Positions 22,990 to 35,706 of a stretch of 64,000 nucleotides of DNA are shown one piece after another (the first letter of the stretch is position 1; the number at the start of each line of letters is the position of its first letter). The stretch lies in contig RSEE01000157.1 of the NCBI GenBank assembly GCA_003971905.1, positions 42,895 to 106,894 on the forward strand, in the 5' to 3' direction. The DNA is from Moniliella sp. 'wahieum' (taxonomy: Eukaryota > Basidiomycota > Moniliellomycetes > Moniliellales > Moniliellaceae). The notes under the pieces are model-generated. The model searched no databases. It was given only the letters and a program-made list of their open reading frames with translations, and was not told the origin of the DNA. The position numbers and the translations under genes were made by a program.

Positions 22990-23915
22990 GGCGGAGACGG
23001 CGAGGCGGACGAGCGAGCAGTGGACTTGGCGGGTGGCAGAGCAGCTCGAGCCGCTGGCCTCACGCGACGAGGGCGCATGGGCGAGGCACCCCAGGGCACC
23101 CCCACTGCCCCAATTATTAATCCCGCTGCCCCGTGTTTCCGCTGCTGCAGTTCCGCCTCCGATTTTGCGAAGGCAGCCTGACCCGAAGCCTCCCGCTCCC
23201 AAGCTGCAGTCTGCGGACCGCCTACGAGCCCATCGCGAGGGATACACAGACCCAACGAGTCCGGATCTTGCAAGAGCAAAGCCCTGCGTCGAGCTTCGTC
23301 GAGGGGGAAACGAACTTGCCGTTCATTAGTGAGTGCCCCAAGGCACCTGGACGTGACGCAAAGAGCCCCACAGAATGAAATGACCAGACGCGGCTGGTGC
23401 TGCCATCATTTGGTACGGAGAGGGGCGCGGCCAGTGTACTACTGAGACCAACATTCATTGCCCTGCAAAGGTGGACAAGTGGTAGCAACGTCGTAAACAT
23501 TGGAGAAACCCGCAAGATCCAAGAGGCCGCAGTTGAAACGAGAGCCTTCCCTTGTTCCTATGCCCATCTGTTGATAGTAGACAGTAAATGGAGGGCCTTG
23601 CACACATCGCGAAAAATACACATCTACTCTACGACAGATCACAGCTGTGGGGTTTGCAGGAGTATGCACTGAACCACAAAAGACAAGGGACGGCTTGCCC
23701 TGGCCTCTTTCATAGAGCATAAAAGGCAACCAACAGAGCCAAATCAAATCCGACTAGTCGAGGAACAGTATGTGCCGTGCTAGAGAGGCACGGCATTTGA
23801 GTTTTTGGGAAGGGTAAAGTGCTGCGACGAGCAGCGCATAGAGGAGACTACGGGAAACAACGCAATGCCAGCATTGATCCCGGTAGCCTCGGGCGGAAAG
23901 AGACCCTTGGACAAT
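22990..23915. promoter_or_regulatory. ACP1 upstream region and RPL18 3' flank
   Basis: 0.9 kb with no gene seen. The frames covering it on both strands are shadows of GC-rich sequence near ACP1. Confidence 0.4.
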
Positions 23916-24583
23916 TTACACCTTGAAGCCACGGGACTTACGGCGGCCACGGGCCATCTCGCGTTTGCGCGACTTGCCGTTCCCGCGCACGTAGGGCTTG
24001 GCGTTCGAGTGGGGGCCCATGCCAAAGTGCTTCACAGCCTCGCGAGCATTCTTAGGACCACGGATGAGCACCACGTTCTTACCCGTAGGGGCACGGAGGG
24101 CAAGCTGGTCGAAAGTCAGAGCCTCACCGCCAGCAGCAAGAATGCGGGCGCGGGCAGTCTTGGTGAAACGCAGGGCGGCAACCGAGACGCGGGGGACCTC
24201 GAGGAGACGGTTGTCATCGGTGATGGTACCCACCACAGCAACAGTCTTGGCATCAGCACCAGTCGTACCAGCGTTGCGCGTCAGGTAAATCAGACGCGAG
24301 AGCGACACAGGCGGGCGGTTGACTTGCTCATATAAAGGCGCTTGAGGATGGCCTTGTTAACTTGCTGCCAGAGCGGCGGGCAAGGTAGCGGTAGAGCTTA
24401 ACCAGGAGAAGGAGGTAAGGGTCCTCCGACTTGGGGGCCGTACGGTTGCCCTTTTTAACGTGCTTCTTGGCAATGTCCACACCCTAGTAGGCCAGCATGT
24501 TAGTTCCACTCTTTTCTGCATCCGGACATGACGATGAAGCAACGCAGTCCCGACGCTCATCCTCAAGCGAAGTAACTTACCAT
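23916..24583 (-). CDS. RPL18: 60S ribosomal protein L18 (eL18)
   Basis: This is a structural protein of the large ribosomal subunit. Exon 1 codes only for the initiator Met (24583-24581). A 97 bp intron (24580-24484, GTAAGT..CTAAC..TAG) follows directly, and exon 2 begins with Gly-Val-Asp-Ile, giving the family start MGVDI. Conserved blocks are [102 protein letters not shown] and the basic tail [10 protein letters not shown]. Two single-base losses are needed to read exon 2: one in a T run near 24358 and one G near 24330. They are probably assembly errors, since an essential single-copy gene is otherwise perfectly conserved. An intron after the ATG is common in fungal ribosomal protein genes and may aid expression. 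Confidence 0.95.
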
Positions 24584-25499
24584 CTTACGGCTTGGTGGTG
24601 TAACAACCGTAATGATGGTTCTCCGAGGGACAGTTTGGGGCAGGAGGCGCAGAGTAGGGTTGCCGTCAGGCTGCGGCATACACTAGCATGGCCCTGTTGA
24701 TGAGCTTTTTTAACTTCGACTCGGGCGAACAAATATTTAGGGTTAGCTAATTGTAACATTGCAATTGAGAGTTGACAACGAGAGGGCGGCGTCGTGTGCC
24801 AGAACCGTTGAAGTCAATCAACCTACAACGATACAGCTGCAACGCTCTTGTGTCTCTTTCTCCTTGCTCTTCTGCTGTATCAATTAGGTCTTCACATCTT
24901 CAGGTCCAGTATGGTAACAACAGCCGGCACAAGTGCCCATTGTCCCCTCTCTTTTGTTGGGACTTACAGCTGGCATTGCACACATGGTAGAACTAGTAAC
25001 TACTACTAAAGCGTATATAAAAGGCGCTTCTGTCACGGTTGAACCGCTACAGAACAGAGAGGATATATGGTAGCCGTCACGCGCGTCGCGGAAGCACTGA
25101 ACAGCTCTTTGGAAAAAAAAGTGCTTTGCCTCTGCTCCAACCGCATTATCGAATCTGAGCTTTCTGCTGGCCGTAAGAGGGCACGAGATTCGCCATGACA
25201 CAAGGTGGGCGCACCGCAGACTTCGCAGGACTATTGAAGAACAGATGAGAGAGACGTGAAACGTTGATTTTTCCGTGATGGTAACAAGTACATATACAGG
25301 TAAAGAGGGGTGGGGGGGTTAGAGGGAAGGGTAAAGTGGGGGTCTTCCAAGCAGAAGGGTCAGCGCAGTTGTGCTGACCGGGCAACCCTGTTGTTGTAAC
25401 CCAAGCACGGCAAAGATCGGTTTAACGAGAATAGATGACGGATGGGGAAAGATGCGTGGGGCCGAGGGGGAGGGGTGCATCGTGTCTCCAAAATGCCTT
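24584..25499. other. spacer RPL18/PTR2
   Basis: This holds the RPL18 upstream region and the 3' flank of PTR2. No additional gene recognised. Confidence 0.4.
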
Positions 25500-27573
25500 T
25501 TACTTTGCTGGCTCGTCGGGTGTAGCATCGCTTCCGGGCAGCGTGGTGTGGCTCGATGCTGAGTGACGCGTTCCGCATCGCGGTCGAGGTTGTTGAGGTT
25601 CTCCTCCTGGCGGTCGAGCTTGTAGAACACTGCGCACGAGCGAAAGAGAAAGGTCAGTTTTCACCATACCAAAAATAGAGATCACAACGTACGCAACCAG
25701 AACACAATGCCACCACCGCAGCACAAGCCACTGACGATCGCGTAGTTCTCCACCAGCTTGGGGTCCTGGCTGATGGGGTTGAAGGCCTCGCCCAGCGCTG
25801 AGCTGACGGCCGACATGAACAGTTGGACGGCCATCACAAAGGACTTCATGTTCTTGGGGGCCTTGTTGAATGCGTACTCGTACGATGGCACGTTGACCAG
25901 CAGCTCCGAGGTGGCAATCAGAATGTAAGCACCAGCCGCTGCCATACATTGATGGGCGCCTTGTGTCGCATGCCGGCGTAGTACCCGCAAGCCGACTTCT
26001 TGTAGATAAAGTGTTGCGTCACGGCCGCGTACACCATGGCCAGCGAAGCGACCTGGAACCCAACCGCGATACGCTGCAGGCCGAGATGCGGAAGCCCATC
26101 CGACGAAGCATCGGGTACAGACCATAGTCGAGGATGGGAACCAAAATCAAATGGCAAGACTGTCCAAGTTTTGGACGATGGAGTTGGGCACACCGTGCAG
26201 CTCCATAGTGGCCGCTTGGGAAAGGAGGTTGGACGTCATCTGGTTGTACGCCAGTTGGTAGATGGGCAGGAGACAGAACACTTGGCAAGCCTTGTACGCC
26301 CGGCGCACTTCCATCACCCACAACATCGTCAAACGTCATCCACTTCGGACGCGTCTCGGGGGTGAAGCGGCTGGGAAGGGCGTAGTCCCAGAAATCATCC
26401 GCCTTCATGTTCTTGTACATCCGAACAGGGTTCCACGAGAACAGGCTGGTGCAGAACCAAAGAATGCGCACGGCGCGAAGGCATGAGCGAGCCAGCGGGA
26501 GGAGTACGCACATACTTGTTCCTCACAGCAGCAAGATCGGGAAGCAACTGAGGAACACGATGGTGGGCAACGTGTACTCGAGCCAGAAACCGACATACTT
26601 TTCCGATAGGCCATGCCAATCTGGCCGACAAGCGCGCCAATGTTGATGAACAAGTAAAAGTACATAAAGAGACGGCCGAGCGTCAGGTTGGGGTCAATGA
26701 TGACGCGCTCGCCCGTCTTGGGAATAGTAGTGACCTGCATTTTGGTAGCCGTAACCTGCTCGGCGATCAGGGGACTAACAGATGACTTGAACCAGCCTGT
26801 ACCCATACCAAACACCAATGATGGCAATGACAAGGCAGGCGTAGGCCGTTGGGGTTGTCCATGACGGGAGGCAGAGCGCTGACTAAAAGCAAAACATGAA
26901 TGTCAGTCCGCCATGTCCATCGTGAAGCAGGGACAAACAATGCATACCATTAGGATAAGATGGCCAACCGTCGTCGCAATGCAGAGAGCGATGAGGATGG
27001 GTGTGAAACGGCCCCAGAACGAGTCGGCAAGGTAAGCACCAAGAAGGGGCATGCAGTAGACCCAGAACGAGTTGAAGGTGGTGATACCAAACGCAGCCTG
27101 CTGCCTTTGCCAGAGCACCCGTGACACCATTCGAAGTGCGGTTGGCACCAGTGCGGCCACCGACGCTGTAGGCGGGACGCGGCTGCTGGATAAAGTTGGT
27201 AAATGCGTTGGACACACCGTAGTAAGAGAAACGCTCAGCCAACTCGCACATGGCGACACCATACGCGCGCCAAGGGACAGGGGCAGGCAGGCGGCGAAGA
27301 GTGTCGATCTCCTCCAACGTGGGTGGGCCTTTTCATCATCCTCGGCAGAATATTCGACAGCAGAGGCCTCTTGGTCAGTGGGAAGGCCCTTTTCTCGTCA
27401 AGAGGGAAGTCCTCGTGGGAGGGGGCAACGACGACATCGTCGGTGTGAGGAAGGATGGGCGCCACCTGGGCGTACGCCAGCTGGTCGTCAGCAGCCACTG
27501 TATGGGGGGGGGAGTCAGCTCAGAGTCGATATAAGGAGGGGGGAGGATGGAGCGTACGGTCGGTGTTGGGCAT
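25500..27573 (-). CDS. PTR2: PTR2-type proton/oligopeptide transporter (frameshifted)
   Basis: POT-family symporters import di- and tripeptides with protons across the plasma membrane. ATG 27573 gives MPNTD, with introns at 27557-27498, about 26947-26883 and 25692-25630. Blocks in order: PVPWRAYGVAMCELAERFSY (helix 1), FGITTFNSFWVYCMPLLGAY, SALPPVMDNPNG, then FKSSVSPLIAEQ. The PTR2 signature follows (FYLFINIGALVGQIGMAY), then LFSWNPVRMYKNMK, LPIYQLAYNQMTSNLLSQA, LVPILDYGLYPMLRR, ELLVNVPSYEYAFNKAPKNM and GEAFNPISQDPKLV. The last exon is charged and cytosolic (LDRQEENLNNLDRDAERV). At least eight single-base losses break the frame. One is at the exon 2 donor, where ATGGTATG needs one more G to keep phase. 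The membrane layout of about 12 helices is preserved. Confidence 0.92.
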
Positions 27574-30500
27574 CGTGGTGGGGAGGAGGGAGACAAAGAG
27601 GGAATGTGAGCAAGATTTCCGGGGGCTTTTGTATGGTACCCTGGTTGGTCTGTTGACCTGGACAATTCAATTACTGGCAGCTGGCCGAGCGAAGCAGCAG
27701 CGAGTGGATGTACCGCATAAAGAGAGGCGCTGCGGCTTGGCGCCTGGGCGATACACTGAGGATATGAGCACTGGGCGGCACGCGACTACACTCCTAGTCG
27801 AACATGTGGTTTCGCGGGGGAGATAGCGGGCTGTCTTCCCATCCACATCCGCACAGCGCCAGCCTTGCCCCAATCATTACCTGGGGAGCTTCTTCCTGTT
27901 GGGACGACGACTGACACAGGAACGAGCGATAGGAGCACGACTGGCCCCCTGCCGCCTATTGCCCGGTGTCTGTCCCCCGACATATGCATCAGAGTGGTGG
28001 GATCCACAGGGGCGTCGTTCCTGCAGCGGCTGAGCGCTGAGGCTCTGAGGCCCGAGGCTCAGGCGTGCTCGCTTCAGGCAATCGCGTGCAACACTGCACC
28101 TATGCCTGCGCCCGACAAGCGGCTGGGCGCGCTTCCAGCTTCAGGGACCGTAGGGGACACTCGGCCTTCGCGAGTTCGGGACAGGGCACTGCAAACACAG
28201 TGCCCCTGGCGGCCTTTGTGCCGATTCAGCCGCTGAGCGTGCTGAGCTGAGCGCTGCGATACCTGAGGATCCCAAGCCCAGAAAAACGACATAGCAAATC
28301 GTTCCTGCCGCCACCTCCCGGAGGCACGGCGCCGCTCTCGAGCCGAGTGGCGTTGTGCGGGGCGAGCCCGGCGAAATGGCGGCGATTGCCCGGTGGGCTG
28401 CGATAGAGCTGCCACAGGCTGCCACCTAGTGCGGTCGCCTTTGCTACGCCCTTGGGCGTGCTGTGGATAGCTGCCAGAGCGTGCCTGAACGCCTCATCAG
28501 CGGCAGGGCCTCAGGCCTCGGGCCCTCAGCGCCTCTGCGCTCAGCCCAGGGCAGTGGATGGCTGTTACATGTTGGCCCTATGGATGTGCGATGCCAAGAA
28601 CGTGTCGGACTCAGATGGGAGGTGTTCGTTTCAGCCCGGTATCAAGGCAGTGTCAGCCATGTCAGCACACTCAGCTATTTAGCCGTCTATCCGGGCTTAT
28701 ATCGTAGCCTGTGCCCCCGTGCCGGACCATACAGTGCCGTCGATAAGACCCGACGCGTGGCGGGTGCGGCTTCGCAGCACGCCAGTTGGCGCCACCAGCC
28801 GCAATCAGTGTAAGTACTAAGTGCGTTGCATGCACTGTACGAGTACTGAGTGGCTGAGAGGCTGAGTACTGAGACGAAGGCACTGAGGTACTGATGATCG
28901 ATGAGTTTGATCAGTGAACCTCAGCGATGAGCCGCACTGAGTACTGAGTACGTTGAGTGAGTACTTCGTACTCAGCCTGAGTATTGAGTCAATACTGAGC
29001 TGCCCAGGCAGACCAGGCAGACCCACTGCTGGTCCACGACTGGTCCTTCTAGCCCACCGCCACCACTGCCGCCGAAAGCCCCATCGGGCCAAACTAGTGG
29101 CACTGGCATGCGCGTTTGTTAATAGCTCCAAACAGTTTGCTATTTAGTCAGGCTAAAACTGCAACACGGAACTACCCCCACCTAACCGGCGCTTCGGCCG
29201 GTCCGACAAACTCGACTTGGGCACATCAGGGCACTCCGCACTACGCCCTGCGTTTTACGCTTTGAGCTTGAAGCTTGAAGCTTGAAGCTTGAAGCTAGCT
29301 TGATAAGCTTGATATCTGACACAGTCACTGTCACAGATAGAGCCAGGCACGGTCGACTAGCGAATAACTGCGAGTGAAGTACTTGAACGTATGAAAACAG
29401 TCTAGCCAGCTGATGAATGGTTCGACTCAGTCAACTGTTGGCTTCAAGCTTCATCCACTTCAAGCTTCATCGACTTCATCGCGCAACAGAGGGGCAAAGA
29501 AATCTGTCTTGTAAATGGTGGGGGCCCTCTCCGCCGTCCACCATCAACCTCTGGCACACATATATACAGGTCTTGGCTCTGTCGGACCATGCGGAGCACC
29601 CAACAACCATTCAGATATTCAGGCGTCTCTTCAACCTCTTACGTAGTTTCAGATCGTCTCTTGTGCCTCTCAACCGCTTCAATGATAAGAAAACACAAGA
29701 TACAGGGGCACACAACTTTTCGGGATTGTACCTGTGATGTGGGGTTTTGAAGATGAGATCTGAGATCTGAGGGCGAAAGAACCGGTTAGTCCCGGTAATA
29801 ACCAGTTAGCCTGTAAGTAACTGGCTAATCCCGGTAACCAGCCTAACCTGAGGTCTAAGACTCGTGAGGCTTTTGAAGCTTGAAGCTTGAAGGTTGAAGC
29901 TGAAGGTTGAGGCTTGTGAGACAGTTGAGACCAGAGAAGGCGTTACTATAGTTACTCGATACCTACCGCGGTCTCACAGGCCTGTGAGTGAGGCCTCAAA
30001 CTGATATCTAAAAGCGAGAACTCATCGAGCTCATTGTCCGCCAAGGGATAGCCACGGACTTTTTGTGTCACATGTCACCTCTCTTCAACAGCTAGCATAC
30101 TCTTCTCCTCTATCTCGTCGGGAGACAGCAGAACGGAGCATCGGTAGGCCAAAGCACCTTAGTAGTACCGCTCTTTGTCACTCTCGCTCATCTCCAAAGC
30201 TTACACGTGTGTAGACTGCACTGGCTTGTTTGGACCCGGCTCTCTCCTTGGGAGGCGTTACATATAGGATCAGAGACTTGAGCCTGACAGGCCTCTCCAC
30301 CACATATTAGCCTCAACGTTCAACTGAACGCTCATGTACAACTACACTCGCATCTCCAGAGGTTTTCTCCACCACAATCGCTGGTGGGTTTTCCTGTGCA
30401 CTTTCACCGTGGCTTTCCAGCGTTTTGAATATATAGTTTGGAGCGTGAAGAACAGTATAGTGCGTGAGCACTGAGCGTGTGTGGTCCCCATGTCCCTCTG

Positions 30501-31285
30501 ATGCGTTGACGGCGTGTATAATATGCAGCTTAGTGCGCTTCTCCAAATCAAGCAGTGCACCCCAGAGCTTCAGGGCCCCAGAACGTGTACGACGGCGTGA
30601 TTGTTGTGTATGCCAGCAGGGGACCTATTGATGATGACTCTCCACTGACCTCAGGATTATTGGCACGAATTATTAGCAGCATGCACCGAACGAGCGAGCC
30701 TAGTCAAGGATCAAGGCATGCAGCGTTTCTTGATACGAATGAACATGTAGCAGTAGAGATAATGGGTGAGCGATGAACAGTGAACGTTGAACCGTTTCTG
30801 CAACAGTGATCGCGGCTCCTCTCTCAGTGTTATATCCATAATAGTGCTAATCAAACATCGTGTTGGCCATCGTTTTGGTGGCAGAATGTGCGAAAAAGAC
30901 CAAAGGAACCTCAGGATTTGGGTGGAGAAACCTTGTGGAGAAGGTAATGCCATGGCGATGGTGGTGGGTTTTTGGGGTGAAGCATGGCTCATCAGTTCAT
31001 GATGATCCTCATGCCACACCTGGAAGAGAAAGGGGCTTGAACAAGGGCAAGGGGTGTACACGTGTATAGACTGCGGGGGTCAGCAAAACAAAGAACAAAA
31101 AAGAAAGGGTATGTTGACAAAAAGCGTGCCTTTTGGCCTACGACGGTATGTTATGTGGGGCCACACTCAGAGGGTCCCAACACGTTCGGTCGTGCTGTGC
31201 ATATACTGACTGCACTGTCAAGCACCCTGGCCTAGAGAGTATAGGATTGAATGATTTCACTGTTATAGTACTGACTCTCAATGGA
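27574..31285. other. repeat-rich gene-poor region
   Basis: About 3.7 kb with no gene recognised. From 28000 to 28560 there are GAGGCC/GCTGAGCG palindromic motifs. From 28830 to 28990 there are dense ACTGAGTACTGAGTAC motifs. Heptamer CTTGAAG blocks lie at 29265-29295 and 29873-29900. The GGTAACCAGTTAGCC-like steps at 29780-29850 are a further degenerate repeat. Confidence 0.5.
29265..29295. repeat. AAGCTTG heptamer array
   Basis: Four and a half perfect CTTGAAG units, the same unit as the arrays near 16 kb. The opposite orientation (CTTCAAG) appears 150 bp downstream, near 29440. Confidence 0.9.
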
Positions 31286-31518
31286 GATGGTTCACCGCTC
31301 GGATGTCTACCACAACGTTCACCCGGATCCACACGCGCTTCCTCTCGGGTATAGGAATGGATGATGGGTGGCACCAGCCGAGGGTCCAGATCTCCTGACG
31401 ATTCCCCTGGTTCCATAGGAGGGGTTGGCGCTACCTGGCAAGCAGCACATTACGCAAGATGAACGGGTCAGTTTAGGCGTAGCATTTCTTTGTCCCACAG
31501 CCTTAAGCTCTGTCAATG
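31286..31518 (+). repeat. dispersed repeat copy A
   Basis: About 233 bp, bounded by GATGGTTCACCGCTCGGATGT and ending CCTTAAGCTCTGTCAATG. It shares most of its length with 39627-39844 and, inverted, with 35707-35816, at roughly three quarters identity by eye or better. No open reading frame is shared, so it looks like a non-coding end or short non-autonomous element. Confidence 0.85.
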
Positions 31519-32632
31519 GTATGGATACACGTAGAGGAAGAAAATTCGGGTGGGGAAAACCTGAGGGTATGCAGCCACAACGAAAGGCCGACTGAGAGAG
31601 GAGAGAGGGAGGCGCTGCTGTTGCAGTGCGTGGTTTGCTTACACCAATAAGCGGCCCACAAGGCGGTTATGACAGTAACACCCTCTTTGGAGAGGGAGAT
31701 GGTATGCTCTTGGCTTATTGAAGCAGAGAGTCCCCGCTGTGGATCCACCCGCACTGGCCTTCTTCGCCCTTCTCCGCACCTCGGTCCTCCGACGCCGCAG
31801 CTGTCAGCTGCGGCCGGCGCATCCGCAGCCCACGCCCATAGAGCCCCAGCAGTAGCAATAAGCGCCGCCCCAGCACACGCTCTGTTTTCCCACGCCCATC
31901 CCACCCATTAGGGTTGAAAGTTGAAAGTTGAAGCTTGAAGGAATGGAGGCGACACGCCTCTGGCCACTGAACCTCAACAACGACGTCCAACAACCCGCAC
32001 ACCACACGCCCACCTCCGAGAGGGCCATAGTCCACACCCTCACAGACTCCTATATTCAACACCATCCGCAGCATAGTCTTCCGAGCGCAACTTTTCTCTG
32101 GAACAATATTGGCTTTGTTCTCATCTTCTGTCGCACCGCATAACCCAACACTTCATATAGCGCGACGGCATTCATCTTCTCGAGACGTCTCTCGGGGTCC
32201 CGTGGCTTATTAGCTCCGTGGTGCGAGGCGCGGCCACATGTCTTGGGTTCCCGCGTGTTGCTGCGGTTCCCATACGTAACCTTTGCCCTAGAGGAGATGC
32301 CCGTATACCTCGCGCCCAAAGCCGAGAATCATGTTGGTGGACAGCCGCAGCAGATTTTTGGGCGTCGGCGTCGCGGTCGTTTCTCTGTTGCTACTAAATG
32401 GTTCCACACACTAGTATATACGACGGTGTGGGAGGCGACTGCTCGGCAGGCGACTGTGCGGGAGAGCGTGTCGTGCGACATCATGCATTGATGCCTCACA
32501 ACTCAAACTGTTCCTTGCATCTCTGCCCAAGCGGTCCTGTACTGGCCACGGTATGGGAAGGCCCGGTTCTATAGAAGGCTTCTACAGGGAGAGAAAAGAG
32601 AGCGAAGGTCAAGCTAGTATATTTGAAGCCAC
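31519..32632. other. intergenic region, no gene seen
   Basis: About 1.1 kb without a recognised gene. A short GTTGAAAGTTGAAG step near 31912-31940 is related to the heptamer repeats. Confidence 0.4.
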
Positions 32633-32633
32633 C

Positions 32634-32643
32634 GTATATATAG
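32634..32643 (+). promoter_or_regulatory. TATA-like element of the secreted-protein gene
   Basis: GTATATATAG lies about 200 bp upstream of the ATG at 32845. The C/T-rich leader between them fits a strong fungal promoter. Confidence 0.4.
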
Positions 32644-32844
32644 TCCAGAATCCTGGAAGGTCACCATCTTCTTTTTCCACCACACCGCTCCACATTCCTC
32701 CCGTCCTCTCTCCTCTATACGCAACCAACTCACACTCTCCCATTTCATTCCTACATCCCAGTGCGTCACATTCTTCCCTTTCTTCCTGACTACTCTGCTT
32801 TTTCTCGAAACTTATGAATCCTTACTTTCTCTGCACACAGCATT

Positions 32845-33173
32845 ATGCTCGCTCGTACTGGTTTGTTCGCTACTGCCCTTGCTCTTGCCTTCTCGGCATG
32901 GCTGCAGCCAGCGTGATCACGGTTACTACCGTTGGGGGTTCAGCGCCGCGCCAAGGTGCGTCGGTGCAGTGCAATGCCTGTGGAGGCGCCCCTGGAACCA
33001 CCTCGCTTACCGTCGATGGTTCGGGCGGAACAAACTGCATGCTCGCCTACTACAGCGATGACGCTTGCCAGGACGACATTGGCGCCGTTCCGGGCCCTAT
33101 CACCGTCACTGGCAACATCAACTCTTACATGGCCATTAGCACTGACCCGAACGACCCGTGCGACTGCTCTTAA
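32845..33173 (+). CDS. small secreted cysteine-containing protein (one apparent frameshift)
   Basis: I do not recognise the family. ATG 32845 opens a signal peptide (MLARTGLFATALALAFSA), directly followed in the next frame by MAAASVITVTTVGGSAP. One missing base near 32897 separates the two. The joined product is about 109-110 residues with cleavage expected near the Ala-rich end of the leader. The mature part is rich in Gly, Thr, Ser and Asp. It has six Cys (QCNAC, TNCM, DACQ, PCDC), an even number that allows three disulfides, and ends in DPCDCS. No membrane segment or GPI signal follows. The gene stands alone in a repeat-rich island. It could be an effector-like or cell-surface protein, but nothing in the sequence shows its role. 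Confidence 0.7.
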
Positions 33174-33230
33174 AGCATCATAGGAACCGCACACAAGCCC
33201 CCACGGTATCATTGCTCTCTGGGTTCTGTC

Positions 33231-33243
33231 GGGGGGGGGGGGG
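33231..33243 (+). repeat. G13 homopolymer
   Basis: Thirteen consecutive G in the 3' flank of the secreted-protein gene. Its true length is doubtful given the indel pattern elsewhere. Confidence 0.8.
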
Positions 33244-35706
33244 TTCTGAAGCAGGCAACTTGTTTCCCTCCCATGGACCATTTTTGATTTCATATACGTC
33301 CTTCGCCTGCGTGTCTCTTTTGCGTTATTTTACGCTCGACAAGAGTTTTTGTGTGGCTTAGCATTTGAGGCAGCTAGTACTCTGTGGCTGTTTCTCCCTT
33401 TTTTCGCTACAGATGATTCTTTCTACCATTGTCTGTCACATGATAGCGGTGTACTACATAGAATATGACATCGAATGTGGGCCTTTATCCTTTACCCATG
33501 TCATAGATCGAGGTCTCGAGAGGTGCATCCTCTCTTGTCATTCTTAACAAAAACACACACAGTGTGGGTTGGTCATGTGCACTTTTTGCGCCGCGGTATT
33601 GCGACGCTCTGGATCGGATATGTTGATGGTTCAAGATATGTGCATCCGAACGGACTTTTTGAGCTGCATCTTTTCCCCGTGCCATCTCATATATAATGAC
33701 CCTAAAGAGAGCTCTCACAAACACACGCTTTGGGGGGGAGTTCGTATTACGGTTGTGGAGTTTAAGGGTTGGAACAAGCCAAGGCTGCAACACATATGAT
33801 CATTATCCATGTGTCTTCGTGTACCTGCTGGGCATTGTGCGCTCAAGGTGATGGTTGCCTTAAGTCCCGATGAGACTTGATAGGTTTTGAGCGCTCGTGT
33901 TTTCATATTTGCCTCTCACCGTCTTCTTTGTTGGTTGTAGTTGCTATCGTGTTCCTTCTTCCGGTTTCCATTTGTTGTTCGGTCTTCTCCCCGTCTGATT
34001 TGGTGTCGTCCTGGGGGTGATGCGCTTTCCATCCTGGGTGATATCTCCCACTCCTTCCACGGTTGCTCTTTTTGTGGCTAATAACTAATGGCACACACTG
34101 CCGGAGGCAGATGGAAGACCTTGTGGCGCCGGTAGCCCAAGCCCGATTCGTTCCGCTGCATTCCTTCCAGCAGAGGTTATCGGGCCAGTTTCTTTTCGCC
34201 TGAGCACCGGTTTATGAACACTCGTTCTCAAGGACCGCAGCTCGCATTAACACTTCAAGCGACTAACGTCGCATGCTCCAAAACAGCAGGAGGCCCAATG
34301 CCGGGGGCAACGCTGCTACTATATGAACATTGTCCTGGCAACCTCGCTGGCACCGCCCACTCCGGCGCCACTCCGCTTTTGCCGGGAACGAGCCGTGTCG
34401 CTGTGCACCCCATTGGGATGCTGCGTATCACACAGCACGTCCGCTGCTGTTCCTACCCTCAGAGGGGAAACAAGCCCCCTCTGGCCTCGACGCAGAATCG
34501 GATGAAGCAGCCATAGTTATTGGCGGCGGTACCGCTACTGCTGCAGGACAGGACCGGGTACATCAAGCTCTCTCCTCACCAACTGTCTCCTCACTACCCG
34601 AATTGGGATCAACACGTTGAGGACTTGGCCCAGATTTTGTGCATTCTCGTCGAGATGGAATCAGATCTCAATTGTCCTTTTGCGCCAATTGATGTGCCCG
34701 ACCCGCATGCGTCATGGGTTTGTTGGTGGCGACTAGGAGAAAGCGGGGCATCTTTCGTGACATCGCACGGTTCTTGGCATCTGTCGCCCCCCAACATTCA
34801 AGGCATGGATTGGCGTCCAGAGCTTTTACGAAAATCTAAGACTGTTTCCGTCCTGGATATAGGTCCAATCGCCCTTCTTATTTAGTTGCTATATATAGGA
34901 AAGCTGTAGACATATAATACGGTTTCGGGTAAACCAGTAAACGTCAATCGGGTAAACCGGTAAATGTCAACTGACAGTCGCGGTTCAGGCTGTCGACACG
35001 GTGCTCGATTACTCTTCGTCCAGGCACATCCATAGCTCGTCTCCTCTGCAGAGGTATATTTTATCGCCCTTCAGGTGGCCAGAAGGGACGCTGCGAAACC
35101 AGCACTAATACGCTGGCTCACTAAGCTGTGGCATAGAGAGAGGCCGTATATCGATTCAACTTCAGATCCTTTACTGGCTGGACCTTGCCACACATATGAG
35201 AGAGGGTGGCAAATGAGTCTTACATACAAAGGACCCTCAGCCGTGCTTCACGCCGTCACGCGTCCCGAGAGAATTTCATGTTCGGCATATGGACACAGAC
35301 TGCTGCGCGACCAGTTTGTCTAAGCCGCTAGTTCAAAAGACCTTCATCTCCGGCTAGGCATGAGTCGTCTATACGGAGCCTCAGCGCCTCTTCGGAAGAT
35401 CGGAAGGCATCAGGCCTCAGGGCCTCAGGTTGCTCCTACAGCCTAATCAGAGGGACCAGCTTATTATAGACTTTCCCACCATGACACAGGGTTATTGCCT
35501 GTGCCCAATTGCCTCTCCTCTATAACCACACAGTTAGGCTCTTTCCTCTGTCGTCAACCTTATTCTCACCACATCCCCCCTTGTTAGGCCTCGCATTCAG
35601 GTGGCTGGAAGATGGAAAACTCAGGTTCTTGAACGTTGGGAGTTTTGTCATGTATAGTCAAAAGAGAGAAAGGAGAGACGCGATGAGCCCTATGCTACAA
35701 CCATAT
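33244..35706. other. intergenic region, no certain gene
   Basis: The longest isolated frame (34520-34885, plus, 121 codons) matches nothing I know and has no signal peptide. It could be a small unknown gene or chance. Repeated GTAAACCGGTAAA-like steps occur near 34930-34965. Confidence 0.35.
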
